Assembly: GCF_003073045.1 (NCBI RefSeq)
Contig: NC_037592.1
Span: 2,887,371-2,951,370 of the forward strand
From: Pomacea canaliculata
Taxonomy: Eukaryota; Mollusca; Gastropoda; Architaenioglossa; Ampullariidae
Length of the DNA stretch: 64,000 bases
Direction: 5' to 3'
This document shows, piece by piece, positions 1 to 13,277 of the stretch (within the stretch, counting starts at the first letter, position 1; the number at the start of each line of letters is the position of its first letter). Both the position numbers and the translations under genes were made by a program. The notes under the pieces are model-generated. The model saw nothing but the letters and a program-made list of their open reading frames with translations. It was not told the origin of the DNA and ran no database searches.

Positions 1-301
1 TCTGGTCTAGAGATCTGGAAGGACGTCGTCCATCTGGGCAAATGCTGATTGGTGGTGGGTTTCTAGAAGACAAAATAGTAAAAACCATGTTCTTACAATA
101 CACTCCAAAAAGAGTGTAAATTAAACCTTTTGTTTGCTGTCCTGCATAATGTTCAAAGAAAAAGTATTTACTGTTTCTAAAAAGTATTTAAAGTATTTAC
201 TGTTTACTGAACGCCAGGAATTTACACACGACAGAATTGTCATGTCTTATGCTTACACACACTCTCTCAATCATTATCTCTAACCAAACCTAGCAGAAAG
301 T

Positions 302-2127
302 TCATGAAAGGCTAAACCTTTTCCTGATGCGAAATCTCAGAACTGATGTTAGTGGTTTGTCAGCATGTTGCTTCTTCCAAATGAAGTAATGAGCTTCATC
401 CCATATGTCTACCAAGTCTTTTCCTTGTGAGAATCTGCCAGACTGGAAAAGATTCAGCCACATATTCAATGTATAAAATGTATTTTGGTCTAACTCCCAG
501 CTATTGCACTTAAAATATTCTCCACCTATAGAAGTGATGGGGTCATTTTTTTTCGATTTACCCAGTGTGGGCAGAAGTGACAGTTCACCGGTTTCACTCA
601 ATGGCCTACGTAAGGAAGACGAGGTAAGGGCCCGGGTCATAAGCCACGTGGCTTTGCCAGGGAAGTACGGGGATAACGATTTTCATTACTTCTATTGCAA
701 AGTTCAAGCTTTCTCCTTTCCAATAATGTAGAGGTTTCTTGGTCTAATGTTTATCTGAGAGCAGCAATAATAATAAAACACCTTCACTATCGTCTTCAGT
801 TATTAGCCAGTCTTTGTAACACTTACACTTTTATGTCATGCTCAGAGGATTAAGGAAGGGTTATCAAAAACCTTTTGTCTATTTCTTTTTGTTTGCTGTA
901 ATGGCAAGTTTAAGTTTAAGAGAATCTCACAGCTGCTGCAGCTGGAACGATACAATAGTGGTCATTTAATGCCGGGGGAGTGTAGACTGGGTTGGAGGTC
1001 AAGAAGCAGAATAACAATTTCACGGGATCGTCGGGATGCAAGATATATTCAAAGACCAAGAAACTGTGTCGTGTGCTAGTGGTGTACATGTAGTCGGCTA
1101 GAGCAGTGGTTCTCAAAGTATTTCGGACCACTTTACTTAAGTAAAAAATATGGCGGACCACCAAGGCCTAAAAATCACTCTGTACTATGAATTTCAAATT
1201 TAAATTGCCGCATTTGTTTCATTACAATTCAAAACTAAATGTCCTTCTGTGACAGTAGTATATAGTAATAAGTTGACATAAAACTACCTCGTTCTTTCTA
1301 ATTAAAATGTTGATGCGAGGAATGCATCACTTTAAACATCACTTTGCTGACATATGACGACTGTCAGCCGCGGACCACCTGACTTATGCTCACGGACCAC
1401 TAGTGGTCCGCGGACCACACTTTAAGAACCACAGGCCTAGAGCGCAGTCACGGAGGTGTGTGTGTAGGGAGAAGAGGGCTGTTTTTTTTTTTTTTAAGCA
1501 ATCTGTTAGGGAAAAATATCATTTTCATAGAAGACATTTGCAGAGAACCTTCACTCTGCTGGTGGGATGACTTCACCACGCAAGTCGTTTACTATCCATT
1601 TATTTTTAAAATTGGAATAATTATATATGTTTAGACTTAACTTTTTTAACAGAAATTTTAAACAATGAATCTAGGTTTAAATATTACCAGTAATGATTGC
1701 CGCGATCTGTGTAATTGTGACAAAAAGACCACAATTAGACTGTAAGGACCCGTACGTGAAATTAAAAGTTTTGCAAAACGCTAATTATAACACCTTTGCA
1801 TCCGTCGTAAATCATAACTTTTGCAATTATTCAACATACCCTTATGAGGTCACACACGTCTTCATAACGTTCTTGTCGGTGTCGCAGGTGGATCATCACT
1901 CGGCGAAAAGTCTCGTCCTCAAGAAAGGCGTTCTGGACATCTTCCGGTAAGGACGACACAAAGTTCTCCAAAGCGTCGTAGCGTTTTGTCTTCAACAGAA
2001 GGTTTGCTACTTTGCCTGCTGTCTCATAATGTTTCGGTCTGATGTCTGCGATTTTCAGCGCGGACCATGGCACCAGAAATAGTTCTAACATGCAATCTGT
2101 TTCTATTTCTCGCAAATTTGTTTCCAT
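302..2127 (-). CDS. SIX-domain (SINE/ANHX-like) homeobox gene, 5' part
   Basis: Two exons are visible. Exon 1 (2127 down to 1840) encodes 96 residues starting METNLREIE and ends at a good donor (GTATGT). Exon 2 (442 down to about 318) follows a TTTTCCAG acceptor in the same phase. Joined, they read like a SIX domain: a helical stretch with ENFVSSLPED, then DLVDIWDEAHYF and KPLTSVLRFRIRKRF, matching the family pattern LQxLWxxAHY...RPLxxVxKYRxRKKF. ANHX proteins share this layout. SIX domains precede a homeodomain and mediate DNA and cofactor binding in nuclear transcription factors. The homeodomain is not in the window and should lie off the left edge. Exon 2 either splices at a weak GTTTAG donor (312-317) or runs into a TGA at 302-304, giving a homeodomain-less product. 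A TTG-started extension (to 2151) is less likely than the ATG. The assignment to the SIX-like group is fairly sure; the exact subfamily is not. Confidence 0.72.
1104..1434. mobile_element. hAT-type MITE, 331 bp
   Basis: The element starts CAGTGGTTCTCAAAGT and ends ACTTTAAGAACCACAG, near-perfect terminal inverted repeats typical of Charlie/Buster-type hATs. It is flanked by an 8-bp target duplication, GGCTAGAG / GCCTAGAG (one mismatch). The interior is non-coding and carries several GGACCAC repeats. It sits in intron 1 of the SIX-like gene. Confidence 0.85.
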
Positions 2128-3760
2128 TTTACTTCCTCCGGCATGACACAAGTTCGTTTAATACGTTGTTGCGAATTCTCGGTTTCACGTGCGGAGGTCT
2201 ACAAACTGCTCATCTACGACATGCAGAATAAACTGTCCAAATCCCGCCATCCAAAAAAAAAAAAAAAAAAGGCCAAGAACAGGCGCACGTGAAAACGACA
2301 TGACACGTGACACGGCTGATGCAGCAACTCTAGACATGCTTGGCGATATGCGGACTTCCAGAAGCCTGCTTTGTCATTTCGGTGTGGCATGGGATCTTCT
2401 GGTGGCTGCTTCTTGTTTTCTTTTTCGTTCTCAGCTGCAGGTTTGATGAAGACATTGGTTTTTTTTTTTTAAATACAGACGTATTTTTTTTCGGCTGCAT
2501 GAAGCTAATAATTACACTCGCACCATCCAATGGCGTCTTCGAGAAAGCGAAGATTAAAAACTTTGAAATTGAACTTAAATCACAGCTAATTAGCCCTCAA
2601 GCAGTTCATGCAATTAGTTAACGAATTTATTGTGTGGTTTTTGATATCACAACAGCCAGGCGACATTACAGTAGGTCGATCTCTTGCAGTGATTCCCACG
2701 AACACTTTGCCCCAACTACACGGCTTTCCGCTAGACTGCTGACACCCAGACGAGTGCAGTGTTGGTGGACAGTCAACGGGTGTCATCAAAATCCTCTTTT
2801 TCAAGAAACGCTCGAATAGAGAAGTTAGACAAAACGTCCCTTGAATGATGAGTGCCTGATAGATGGTTTAGTATGGTTAGATGATGTCCACCTCATGGTC
2901 ACCCCGTCTAACGATTACATTTCTGGTGAACGATGTGGCAGAGAAGAACGAGCGGCAATCTAGAGCCAGACGAGCGCTCGTGCTTGCATCTGTACGTCAC
3001 TGAGCAGGTACATGTGTATCTTCTCGTGCAGCATCAACTACATTCAGTTTCATCTACAGGTGATAGAAGATTAAATACAATTATTAAACTGTTAAATAGA
3101 AAAGCTTTTAAAGGTAATTTATAACCAGACATATCAAGAAAATTTGGGCCAAACTTTTATATAAAGACCCTTCTTAAGAGGACAAATATCGAACGCTTGA
3201 TTGGCAACGATGTGTGTGAGTCACAAGGAACCAATGATTTTGGGGCGAAACTTCTGGACACGGAAACTTTGGTCAACATGTTGAGCTGAATCCAGACAAT
3301 GGAATATTGCAGAACTCAGATCTGTCGCTTTGGCACTTTTCTTTGTTAAAAACGGCATCATTAACATCACTCCCATAATTGGTACCGACCGGACTCAGTG
3401 TAAGCGACCATCCCTCCCGCCCCGGTACTAGTCATTGGGGGAAGGGACAACGATGAGACGCAGCAGCGGCAAAGGTGCATCATCTTCAGCTCCTTAAAGT
3501 AGGTCCCCCACTTGGCAGCCTGACCACTCTAAATGTTTCCCAACCAGTTTCACTTGTTCTTATCACGACAGCCCCCTCATTCCAAGTATCCCTGGATGAC
3601 CACCCACTAATAATGTCCTGCCAGCGACATACCCGAACCAACAAGCTAGTTTTCGCCGCTTGACGGTGGTGAGCAGAGATTCCCGAGGACTACATTAGCC
3701 CGGCACCTCTTATATGCCACTCAAATAGATCTCCGCTTTTCCTTATCTGATGACAGACAT
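2128..3760. other. Intergenic, no gene recognised
   Basis: This is the upstream side of the SIX-like gene, so its 5' UTR and promoter should lie just right of 2127. It holds an A-run (about 2253-2270), T-runs near 2460 and 2490, and only short unrelated open frames. The 3280-3660 part may be the degraded 3' side of the LINE fragment that follows, but no domain could be read there. Confidence 0.5.
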
Positions 3761-3764
3761 ATCT

Positions 3765-3965
3765 ATGAATACGTAGGTGGTCCGATACTGTTTACCACGA
3801 CTGTGCTCCTGTCTGAGATGATTTTCGTCCCGTACGACTTGACGCCGACGGCGAGCTTGTTAGCGAGGGCCTATTGCTGCCTGCGGCCATTAGATCGACA
3901 TCATCGACAAAGCGTAGGTTATTTAATGCAATGGGCACGGAAGTGTGGTGCTCACGGATTGAGTG
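3765..3965 (-). mobile_element. LINE reverse-transcriptase fragment (RTE-like)
   Basis: On the minus strand the translation contains HHTSVPIALNNLRFVDDVDLMA, a recognisable RT palm motif (the FVDD corresponds to the catalytic F/YADD box of RTE-like LINEs, consensus NLRFADDIDL), followed by a diverged ISSD...MVNSISGPPTY-like stretch. The frame is broken on both sides, so this is an old fragment, not an active copy. Clade assignment rests on one motif. Confidence 0.6.
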
Positions 3966-3989
3966 TGTTTTGCATAATTGTCTCCAAAA

Positions 3990-6900
3990 ACGACCTTAAT
4001 CGTCATGTAAACACTTTACCAAACTCGGTCGAGAGTTCATCCATACCTGGTAAAGATGGGCCTTTACATAATCGGAAGGAGATGCAAGGTTTGATACAGA
4101 CTATAACACCGCTACAGTCGCTTTGTCACCTCTTTTAAGGGGGAGACAAGCAGTGGGGAAGGGAGGCAAGCGGTGGAGAAGGGAGGGAAGGCTCGCTAGC
4201 TTGGGCAGAAGTTACATGTTTCGCTGCCATTTTCAAAACAATCAGAATCGTATAATAACCTGCAATCTTGTAGAATTGTTCATCTTTCTCAGAAATTCTG
4301 TTTTTATTGGCTATGTTTAGATGTTGTACATGAATAATATTTCTACAACATGGATGTACTAATAATGTTGGCCCAATATACTGTACAAGGAAAGCTAATT
4401 GATGCGCTGTATAAAATAATTAAAACAATAACGTAATCACACCCTGAACATATGAAGCTTCTAGTACATCTGTACATATTTACATAAATACATGCATTAC
4501 AAACATTGGGTGGGGGCCAAAACCTTTATACAGAGATGCGACTTGCGAATTTAGCAATCATTTGAAGAAGTATAAAGTGCATGGTGTCAAGTGTTGCACA
4601 AAGCAACATGAATGACCCCAACAAATAAAAATTCATACCTTAACAAGCACAAATTCTATCAGCATATATCTCCATATACAACTTAAAAAATTATTATATG
4701 CAAATTGCATGTATACAAAACATGCTTATCTAGATGTGTTGCAAGAAAATCTCACAAGGGTACAAATAGCAGGTATCCAATTTAATTCACATCTCTCTTT
4801 ATCACTTACGCATTATCAGCTGGGCAATCGCTGAGAGACACACAACTGATCACAGAGCTTTGTACAGACAAAAAAAAAATCGTCAAGTGAAGTCCCAGTT
4901 TCACTTGTTCTGGGGTTTTCCAAACTTTTATATACACCTCAAGTCACAGTGAAGATCCTGGAATACAGACTTCCCCAAAGAAGCCCTTTTTTAAAGTCCT
5001 GTGGAATAAATTTAAAAATGTTCATCCTCTGCATGCATTCCATTTTTAAAAACATTCCACTACACATTGGTCATTTCACATTCTGTATGCTCCCCAACAG
5101 TCTTATGTTAGATTCACCATTGTTTAGCACCAATTTTCTGTCCTCTCCTCCTATTTCTTCACCTTCTACACACAAAAGCTGAAAATGGCTCTGAATAAAT
5201 CATGCTTTCACTTTGAAATGTTGATTAATAAATGAATATTGATATGCTGTTGATGTTTTGTGCATAATTTTGCACATAGCAAAGTCTTTCCCAATATGGT
5301 GCTAATAATGCTTGTCACCACTTGTGGGAAAAGGAAAATGGTAAAGATGACAAGAGATCTAGGGAGGATTATAATAGGGTAATGAACATCTGAAAGCATA
5401 TATTAAGATGATTTTTTTCATAAGCGAGGTTTTCTTCTGTATATCAGTTTAGTTCTTGTTATAAATAATCTGTTTTTACATTGCTGCAGAGAAGATGGAA
5501 CATCTATTAAATCCTAAACTATAAAGAAAACTACCATGTTTTGAATATATATAAATATTATCATTTGTCCTTATTCACCAATATTTTATACATCTTCTTT
5601 ATGTGCTTACCACCTGTCTTGACAACAGCTGTAATCAGACTAAAATTTAATGACATCAGGAGTTGTCTTCCCAGTATAATGCATTCATTTAAAAATTATA
5701 TAAAAAAAAAGAGAAGGAAGATTACTAACAACTCCCATTTCTTATTATGCTCACATAACTTTTGGTATTTAAAACTCCTCTTTTAATTTTGATTTTGTTT
5801 ATGTAATGACTAGACTCACTAGAGCAAAGTAGGTGGAATAGTTTATTTTGAAATAGAGTGTTTTAACTGTTTCTGAAAAACTTAATTGTGCACAGCTTTT
5901 TTTTTTAATATGTGAGGTTCCTGTAGGGTTTGATTCTGATTGCCTACTGTGTTTTTCTTGTTCTGTCACAAATACTTCTTTTAACACTTTAGGTGGTCTG
6001 AATCTCATCAAATCTAAGATGTTCCATTCTTAATTAATTAATCATTAAACACAGGTGCAGTTTCCTTGGATTAATGAATTATGCATATTCAAGTCATGAA
6101 GTTCTTAGCACATCTGTTTGAAAGAAGAATAAAGTATTGATGACCAAGAAAGTGTCAATCATAGAATGTCGACTCTGATCTTGTCTTCAGCACATAATTT
6201 CTCACAAAACTAATTTATTATGATAAATCCTTAGCACAAAACAGCAATAAAGCAATTACCATGCATGTATTTGCAGATGATGTCTATAAGCAATGTAGTT
6301 TTAGTTTTTGAGAGCAACAGCTGACATTTAATAAGGAATTCTAAAACTAAATTTAGTTTAGTACTTAATATCCGGAAAAGAAAAACCAGAATAAGTGGGG
6401 GTTATTTTAAAATAATTTATAACTGAAAACTTATCCACACACACACATTTAAATAACACATAATAAATGAAACATCTCTTGCTCGAACAGTACAGTGAGC
6501 AACCATTGGAACCGAAGAGTATAACTGTCTTTGAAGCAAACAGTGATGTGCGCCTTCACTTTTAGAACAAAAAAGCAGTGCTGCACAAAATTTTACAGTT
6601 GTCCTAAATCAAAACCTGCAACACATTTAAACAGATATGTCATTATTATGCGACAATATTATGTACAATAGCAAACCTTGTCACAATAGACTATAAGGCT
6701 TAAATGCCTTCCCTGAACAAATTATTTATTTACTGATGCTTAAGCTATCTAGTATGTGACAGCTATTATTTTTGTTTCTCCTCTGATCAAATTATGCTTT
6801 GAATGATATAGTCACCATTTGCAAAGAGGCTAAATTAGGGAAACGATCTAATGTTTCTATCATTCTTTAAAACTTCAGCATCATTCCTGTTACACAAGAA

Positions 6901-7098
6901 GCTATGTCATATACATATATATCAAAAGCAGAGTGAAGGTTGTCTTTAAAGACTGTTGTCCACAAAGTTCAAATAGGTAAGACCAAGGGAATGTGAGTAT
7001 TAAAGGTGGTGCTTTAAGGCACAAACACTTCAGGAACTAAATTTGAAATTATTAACGTGAAAAAATTTAAATTAACATCAGGAAATTCTGACCTTTTG
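3990..7098. other. AT-rich region 3' of ATG101, no gene recognised
   Basis: There is no conserved reading frame on either strand. Since ATG101 is transcribed leftward and stops at 7099, part of this stretch is probably its 3' UTR. Several minus-strand AATAAA-like signals (TTTATT on the plus strand, for example near 6728 and 5838) could serve as poly(A) sites, and the true one cannot be chosen from sequence alone. A purine-rich AGGGAGGCAAGC-type stretch lies at 4140-4190. Confidence 0.5.
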
Positions 7099-10000
7099 TT
7101 ACAACATCAATGTGTCCTTCAAGAATTTCCTCATTGTGTTACCTACAGAAGCTCCAGGTTCTTGATGACTGATCTGTTAAGAAGAATATACTCAGTTAAG
7201 GTTTGGTGGTGGTGATTGCTGGAGGGAGGGGACAGAAACAGAGATAGGAAAATGAGCGAGTAAAAAGGAAAGAAAAACAGTTTTCCATAGTTCTTTTAAT
7301 TGTTAACAATAGTACAGAACTTAACATTTTAAGTTTCCCTACTTAGTAAAGTCTAATGTTGTTAGTAATGCATAAATAGCAGCCCGAATATCTCTTCATA
7401 ACTGCCTTCATTACACCTTCAATTTTTCATCAGTTTCACGGAAGTCTCGGACCACAAAGACAACAACAAGGCTATAATCATGAATACAGCATTAATGGAA
7501 AAAAAATTGCTGCTTAAGTCACTAAGTGTTAATGACAACATATGTAGTGTGATACCCACCCTGAACAGATATGGCTGAACTATATCAAAACCAGTGTCAA
7601 ACACTAGGTCCACTTCATTCTGGTTAGGTGTTTTGGGAACATATTGATGATGCGACATATTATCTGCCACAAACATGATTTTTTCTGCCAGTGCCACCCC
7701 TAAGTTCTGCCGATGAGCATTGCGTTCTGTAGACATTACAAAATCAACACAAAGCTGCACATATATATATATCATATTAAAATCCTTTTACAATAATGTT
7801 GATGTTGCTTCAGCATTCCTTCATTATCAAGAAGTTTCTGTTTTGTGCTGGTAAATAGTGAAATCCAGGTTCAGTAGCTTTTATATTTTAATGGTTATTG
7901 ATGATAGAAATTGAGATTTGAGATTCCATGATAATTTTTGCTACCATGTTCACTGTTCAAATTTATGACGTCCATTTTCAGTGTCCACAGCTCCCAAGGA
8001 ATGCACTCTGCTTGGAAAGGCCAGCGAGCACGCTTCTTTTGGTAAAACTCCAGACAAATCTGTAAGGAAATCTTGACTTTCTTTAGATACAATATTTGTA
8101 CCTTGAAAAATTAGTAATAAACATGATGATCAAAGGCTAATTAGTTTTAAAGCATCACTGAAGTTTTATGTCAGTATCTGGACTATAACAAGTTTACATG
8201 CATCCCTAGCTTTAAGAAAAATTATATTGCAACAGTTATTGTGTAAACTTCAGCTTTCCAACCAATGATTATTTAGCATTTAAAAGATTAATTTGGTATG
8301 TGTTATTAATTTATGAGCCTTTCTAGAAATGCTCTATCAGACTGGTACTTATGATGTATCCTGACATATGGACAGAGGTCTTTCTCTTACCAAGCCCCAT
8401 CAACAACTTGGAACAGAATATCTGTCAGCTTTCACCACTCTTATTCTCTCACCACCTTTAAATCTAAACTTAAGATGCATATTTTCAGAACAGCAACTTC
8501 ATTGCAACTATGTCCTGACCATGAATGTGCATCGGTATTTACTTTGTGTATAAGCAAGTGTGTCTGTCATATGCGAATATGTGTGCATGGTTGTTGTTGT
8601 TGATTCAGTTTACTTCTGTATATCATTTCTGTAAAGCGTTCTAAGAAAATCATTTGAAAAGTGTTACATAAATCTTCATTACTATTATTGCTTTGTTTTT
8701 GTGGTGGCTATCTTTTAAAATTATCTGCTCTGAGAATCTTGTACCCAAGAGGTCAAAATCATAAACTCTATACTCAGAGAATTTGTAAGTATAATGCACA
8801 TTACTAGAAAAGTGTGTATGCATTGTATTGTATATTGCTTTTCCAAAAATGCTTAAAATCTTTTGAAACACGAGAAGACCATCTCACCTCACCAGACTGA
8901 GGTCCATCAGTCACTCTAAGAGCATCTCTGAAACTACTTATCTCCCTCTTTAAATGATGATCAAGATGATCACAAGCTAGTCTCACCTGTCACAAAAAAA
9001 TAAGAACCAAATCATGAGAATTAATTCTAAGACTTTTATGCTGCATTTTCTTTGACAGTTTACTTTTGTGGAAATTATCAAGCATTTCACTTTTAACACT
9101 GCCCAAGATATTAATTGCATAATGGTGATTGCTTTGATGGTGAACAGTGACTAAAAACTGCAATACAATTACGCTCAACAGAGAGACCCAGAAATAAATT
9201 GGCTTTTCTCTGCACCTTCTTCTTTCTCTATTGTTTTCTTTTTCTTTGATTGTTATACCTTACTCTTTGTTTTCTTCTTTTCCTTTGCTCACTTATTTTC
9301 TCAAAGAAGAGGGATAAATGTTTTAGCTTCTCACTTCATACAAATAAATAGATCTATACACATTTACATTTTTGTATAATTCATGAGAAATAAATATTTC
9401 AGGATTTGGGTTCTACAAAATATTTACACACTCTTTCTTTCTTAAATTTATTTAGGATTTCTCTTGAAAAAGGAAGCATGAGAGAGAATTAGGTAAGTGA
9501 GTGGATCCAATGAACACTTCTTAGTCAAATAAAAAAAAATTAGAAACGAAAGTGGTATGGGTTCCTGCATAAAACAAAGCAGCGAGGTAGAACAGAACAG
9601 AATGGAAGTGGGGAGATAGCAGACGAACCTTACATTCAGCAGATGCCAGAAAATGGCAGGGAACCAACAGAGATATTAACAGTTAGTGGTACAATCATCA
9701 GAGTATCTCCACCCTCAATCAAATCAACAAGACTGATGACTTGATGATTATGCCTTAAAATATTTTAATGTTTTAAACAACATAAATGGATCTCTATATA
9801 CTTTCAAAGATTTAAAGATAAGTTTCTTTCATAAGCTTTGCCAAAAAAAAAAAAGAAAAAGCATCTCAACTTACGTAGGTTAAGTCAATGAAGTCACAGT
9901 CAACATCCACAAAGCCAAGTGTTCCCGAGGAGTACTTGGCCTCTTGTGTGTAGGTCATCTAATGCGAAGAAATTAAAAGAAAAACAATACTGCAATTACT

Positions 10001-11466
10001 CATATAAATTCATGGATAAAAGTATTCTTCAACCCTTAACAAAGAAAACTAGGAATTTGAAAAAGGGGATTTGAAATCTTTTATACTACTGACATGCAGG
10101 CCCATTCTTAGCCCCCGAGGGGCCTGAGGCATAGGGCATGTGTGGTGCCCTCAACACCATGGTTTTAATCAAAAGTGTGGGGCCCTGCCCCTAAGCAGGG
10201 CCCTGCTGACATGTGATCATTACAATGTTAATGCATAAATTATATGAAGCTGACAACTTTATTTATCCACTAGGCCAGTTATAGTGGCCTGCTTGCAAAC
10301 AATTACACAACCTAATGACAAAGAAAATTACAGCAATGCTGTGCATGGGAACATTAGGTTATATGTCAACATGATCGGCACAGTAACCAGAGATGATTGA
10401 ATGGACAGCACATTAAATAAATAAACAGTGGTAGCGAGTGATTTTACACAGTAGCATAATGTGTCTACATTAGTTTGATACAATTACTTTATATGGGGAC
10501 ATATGATGTTAAAGCCTTGTGTCTGTCTAGTGTCACTGAAGGGGTTTCACAAGCCAGAACTCTAATAAATTATGTTTAACAAAAAGTACTTAGCACTTTG
10601 CTATCCCAGTACAATGATGCACTTACCTTTCCCACAGAACGATATATTAGAAGAGTGTGAAAAATACCTGAAACAATTAATTGGACAGATCAGTTTTGGT
10701 CTTAGAGCAAATATTTTAAAGGTATAATGAACACCCTTAAACCACCCCTTACCAAAAAAGAAAAAGATGCAGTCTGAACATCTACTTCATTGTAGTAAGA
10801 AAAGTGCTACCTTGAAATGACTAGATTTGATGCGGGTGAATAAATATTCATCCTTTTCTGTTCTAAGTTCTTAAACAAAAAACTTTGTGAATCCTATGAT
10901 GTGGTCAAATGACTTTAGTACTATATATGAGTGGTTTACTGTGGATGTAAATCTGTTCTCAACTGCTAATTCTGCTGCTCTCTTTTTCTCTCTCTCTATA
11001 ATAAATATAGAATCTAAAAACATTATGTTCTAAACTTTGAACATCCACATTGTCTTCTATGGCATGTTGAGTCCAGTTAGGTCAATCTGCATCGGTATTA
11101 TTTACGGTAATTTACTAAACATGCACGCGTTTCACGGACTTACATTGCGCCACTTCTTCGATTTGTCTTCCGAGTACATCCTGGAAAATAAATATAAATT
11201 TACTTTATATAAAATTACTTGTATAAAAAGGGATTTCTACTGGGCATTTTGTGATCTAGACAAAGTGAATGACGAGCTATACATAGTTCACTTGTCTTTG
11301 TATAAGAATTGTTCCGTTGACCTATTTTTTACAGCTGATTAGGAAGACAGAAATTTTATTTTGCAATTATATAACCATTCGTAGCAATGAAAATAAATAA
11401 CGAATGAAACCACAAAGAAAACCGAAAACCACTTACCAGCTCAAAAACGTGAGATCTTGCGTTCAT
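7099..11466 (-). CDS. ATG101: Autophagy-related protein 101 (ATG101)
   Basis: Eight exons (11466-11437, 11180-11144, 10667-10627, 9958-9875, 8986-8888, 8059-7945, 7726-7560, 7173-7099) join in phase into a 215-residue protein; human ATG101 has 218. The protein is a single HORMA domain that pairs with the ATG13 HORMA domain in the ULK1-ATG13-FIP200 complex that starts autophagosome formation. The conserved block [12 protein letters not shown] lies at about 55-65. The WF finger, thought to recruit downstream factors, is intact as RARWPF with W110 and F112, the same numbers as in human. The C-terminal half holds [13 protein letters not shown] and ends [11 protein letters not shown]. All introns are GT-AG; the exon 6 donor is the weak GTAGCA. 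Exon 2 and 3 are only 37 and 41 bp. The start ATG (11464-11466) opens [10 protein letters not shown], aligning with the family N-terminus. Introns contain a LINE 3' end and a hAT MITE. Confidence 0.97.
8355..8695 (+). mobile_element. LINE 3'-end fragment (family shared with the 26.2-26.9 kb copy)
   Basis: Contains a degraded C-terminal coding stretch ([15 protein letters not shown], consensus LPxxLRxSxSLxxFKxxLKTHLF) and a 3' UTR ending in TACATAAATCTTCATTACTATTATTG, a typical ATT-repeat LINE tail. The copy at 26185-26915 matches it through the coding end and 3' UTR. It lies in ATG101 intron 5, antisense to the gene. Confidence 0.7.
10097..10205. mobile_element. Small hAT-type MITE, 109 bp
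   Basis: The ends are CAGGCCCATTCTTAG and CTAAGCAGGGCCCTG, imperfect terminal inverted repeats. The flanks carry a perfect 8-bp duplication, CTGACATG at 10089-10096 and 10206-10213, diagnostic of hAT-type insertion. No coding capacity. It sits in ATG101 intron 3. Confidence 0.75.
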
Positions 11467-13277
11467 TTCGAACTGCACTCACAAAGCTTAAGTGTGTGCT
11501 TTGCTTTGTCTGCTCAATCGGGTTATTTAACTGGTTAATTGCCGCCAGCAAACAATCAGATCGGAAACACATTTCACCGAAAAAAATAAAGCATAGATTC
11601 GTCAGTCGTAATTCATCTTCACTCAGATAACGTTGTTCAATTCGATGCCATAGAGAAACTAATGCAGAAATAAGAGACTAAAGTTTGTTTTGGTTCAGAC
11701 TGTGAGACGTATTACATCAGCGACTCCTTTGTCAGGGTAGGCTACTCTGTGTGTTAACCCACAAGTCGCGACCGATTTGCGGTTACTGCGTATATTTATT
11801 TTATGATTGATTTCCACCAGCAGATTTATCAAATAAATAAAATATAATGATAAAAAATAATGTTTTCTTTAAAATAGTAGAGAGCCTTAATGATAATACT
11901 AATTGAAACGAAAAGTTGGTTATGGGGGTTGAGAGAACAGTCGTGCATTATTATTTAACATCAGCTCCATGTCATCAAACACATATTCAGTGTGATCTCT
12001 AAGGCAAATCAGGTGGCTAGCATTATTAGAAGAAATTTCAGTTAATTGGATAAAGATCAATATTTTTAAAATCATGCAAAGCACTTCTGCGTTCAAGTTT
12101 GGAATATGGCAATGTGATTTTGAGTCCGATATAACAATAATTATCTTAAAATTTTTCTTTTTTCAGAGTGTAGGGTCCCTTTACAGTGAAGCAATGGTTT
12201 ATCTATACAATGTTAAAAGGCTTAAAGCAAAAAATATTATTGCTGGAATTAGGTTACAGCAGACAGGGGGGTTTTGTTTTATTTTAACCAAGTGGTACAG
12301 AAGACATTATTTATGGATTTCTTTTGTATTTTAATCTTCTTTTGCAATAGTTGGCCTGACATCTACACTTGTCTTAGCTGTCTAATAATAATGGAAAAAA
12401 ATACTGCAGCCTTTTTTTCACAAAATAAAAATTACGATTGTATTCTTAAATATTGTGTAAACTGTAAAGATGTCACCTATGATACCAATGCACAATATTT
12501 TTCAGTGTGCTTGCTGTGGCTACAAATCAGGTCTTGCTTGAGCAAACCGTGTGGTAGTCCAGTTTAAACATACGTCGTTTCTTTGAATATTCTTGGCTAC
12601 TGTTGTCCTTAATTTGAAAATTACTGAAAGATGTGTCACCATAGATGGTTTGCTTTACCCATTCAAACACGGATATCAAGCTTATATCTCTTTTAGGATG
12701 AATATAAGTGTAAATCCATGCCAAATAATGAAAATACACATTTTCTCAAGCACACATATAAACACACAAATAATCTTTCCCTCCTCTGTTATTTACAAAC
12801 AGAGCATAAGCATACAAAACAGCAGGCTGACAAGGTAACAAATGGAAGGTATTATTTTTTTTTATACATAAAACAAACATAAATTCACATTAACATCACT
12901 TTTGGAACAGAAACAATGTACATCATAGTGTGAACACACATCAGTTACCCAGCACTTTATGTTGTTACTTGGCACTATTGACAACACTAAAGCATATTTT
13001 TATTACTTCAGACCCATTCCCTACCCCTTTTGTCAACATCAAATAAAAACATTGGTTAAAAAAAGCCACCAAAGGGCACGAAAAGGTCAGGCACAATCCC
13101 CTGTCATATTTCCTTTAGTCTTCTATGGTTGTTATTTCATTTAAAAAATATCAAGTACTTCAACGTAAATCTATATACTGCATTTTTTTGGAAGGGGTGG
13201 GGGGATATTTGCCTGTTTCATTTTGAGAACACTGTTTCAGTTCTTCTGCAGAATAATATATTTGATGTTTTGTCTTT
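11467..13277. other. ATG101 promoter side and UBE2M 3' UTR/downstream
   Basis: Both flanking genes run leftward. The 11467-11800 part should hold the ATG101 5' UTR and promoter. The 12840-13277 part is probably UBE2M 3' UTR; a minus-strand AATAAA lies near 12999-13004. Open frames around 12074-12567 and 12959-13144 show no conserved protein pattern and were not called as genes. Confidence 0.5.

Noticed and set aside
3803-4138. Plus-strand open frame of 111 codons
   Set aside because: It is antisense to the LINE reverse-transcriptase fragment, whose minus-strand motif explains the open frame.
12074-12567. Two overlapping plus-strand open frames between UBE2M and ATG101
   Set aside because: Composition is that of AT-rich non-coding DNA, with no splice context and no conserved pattern.
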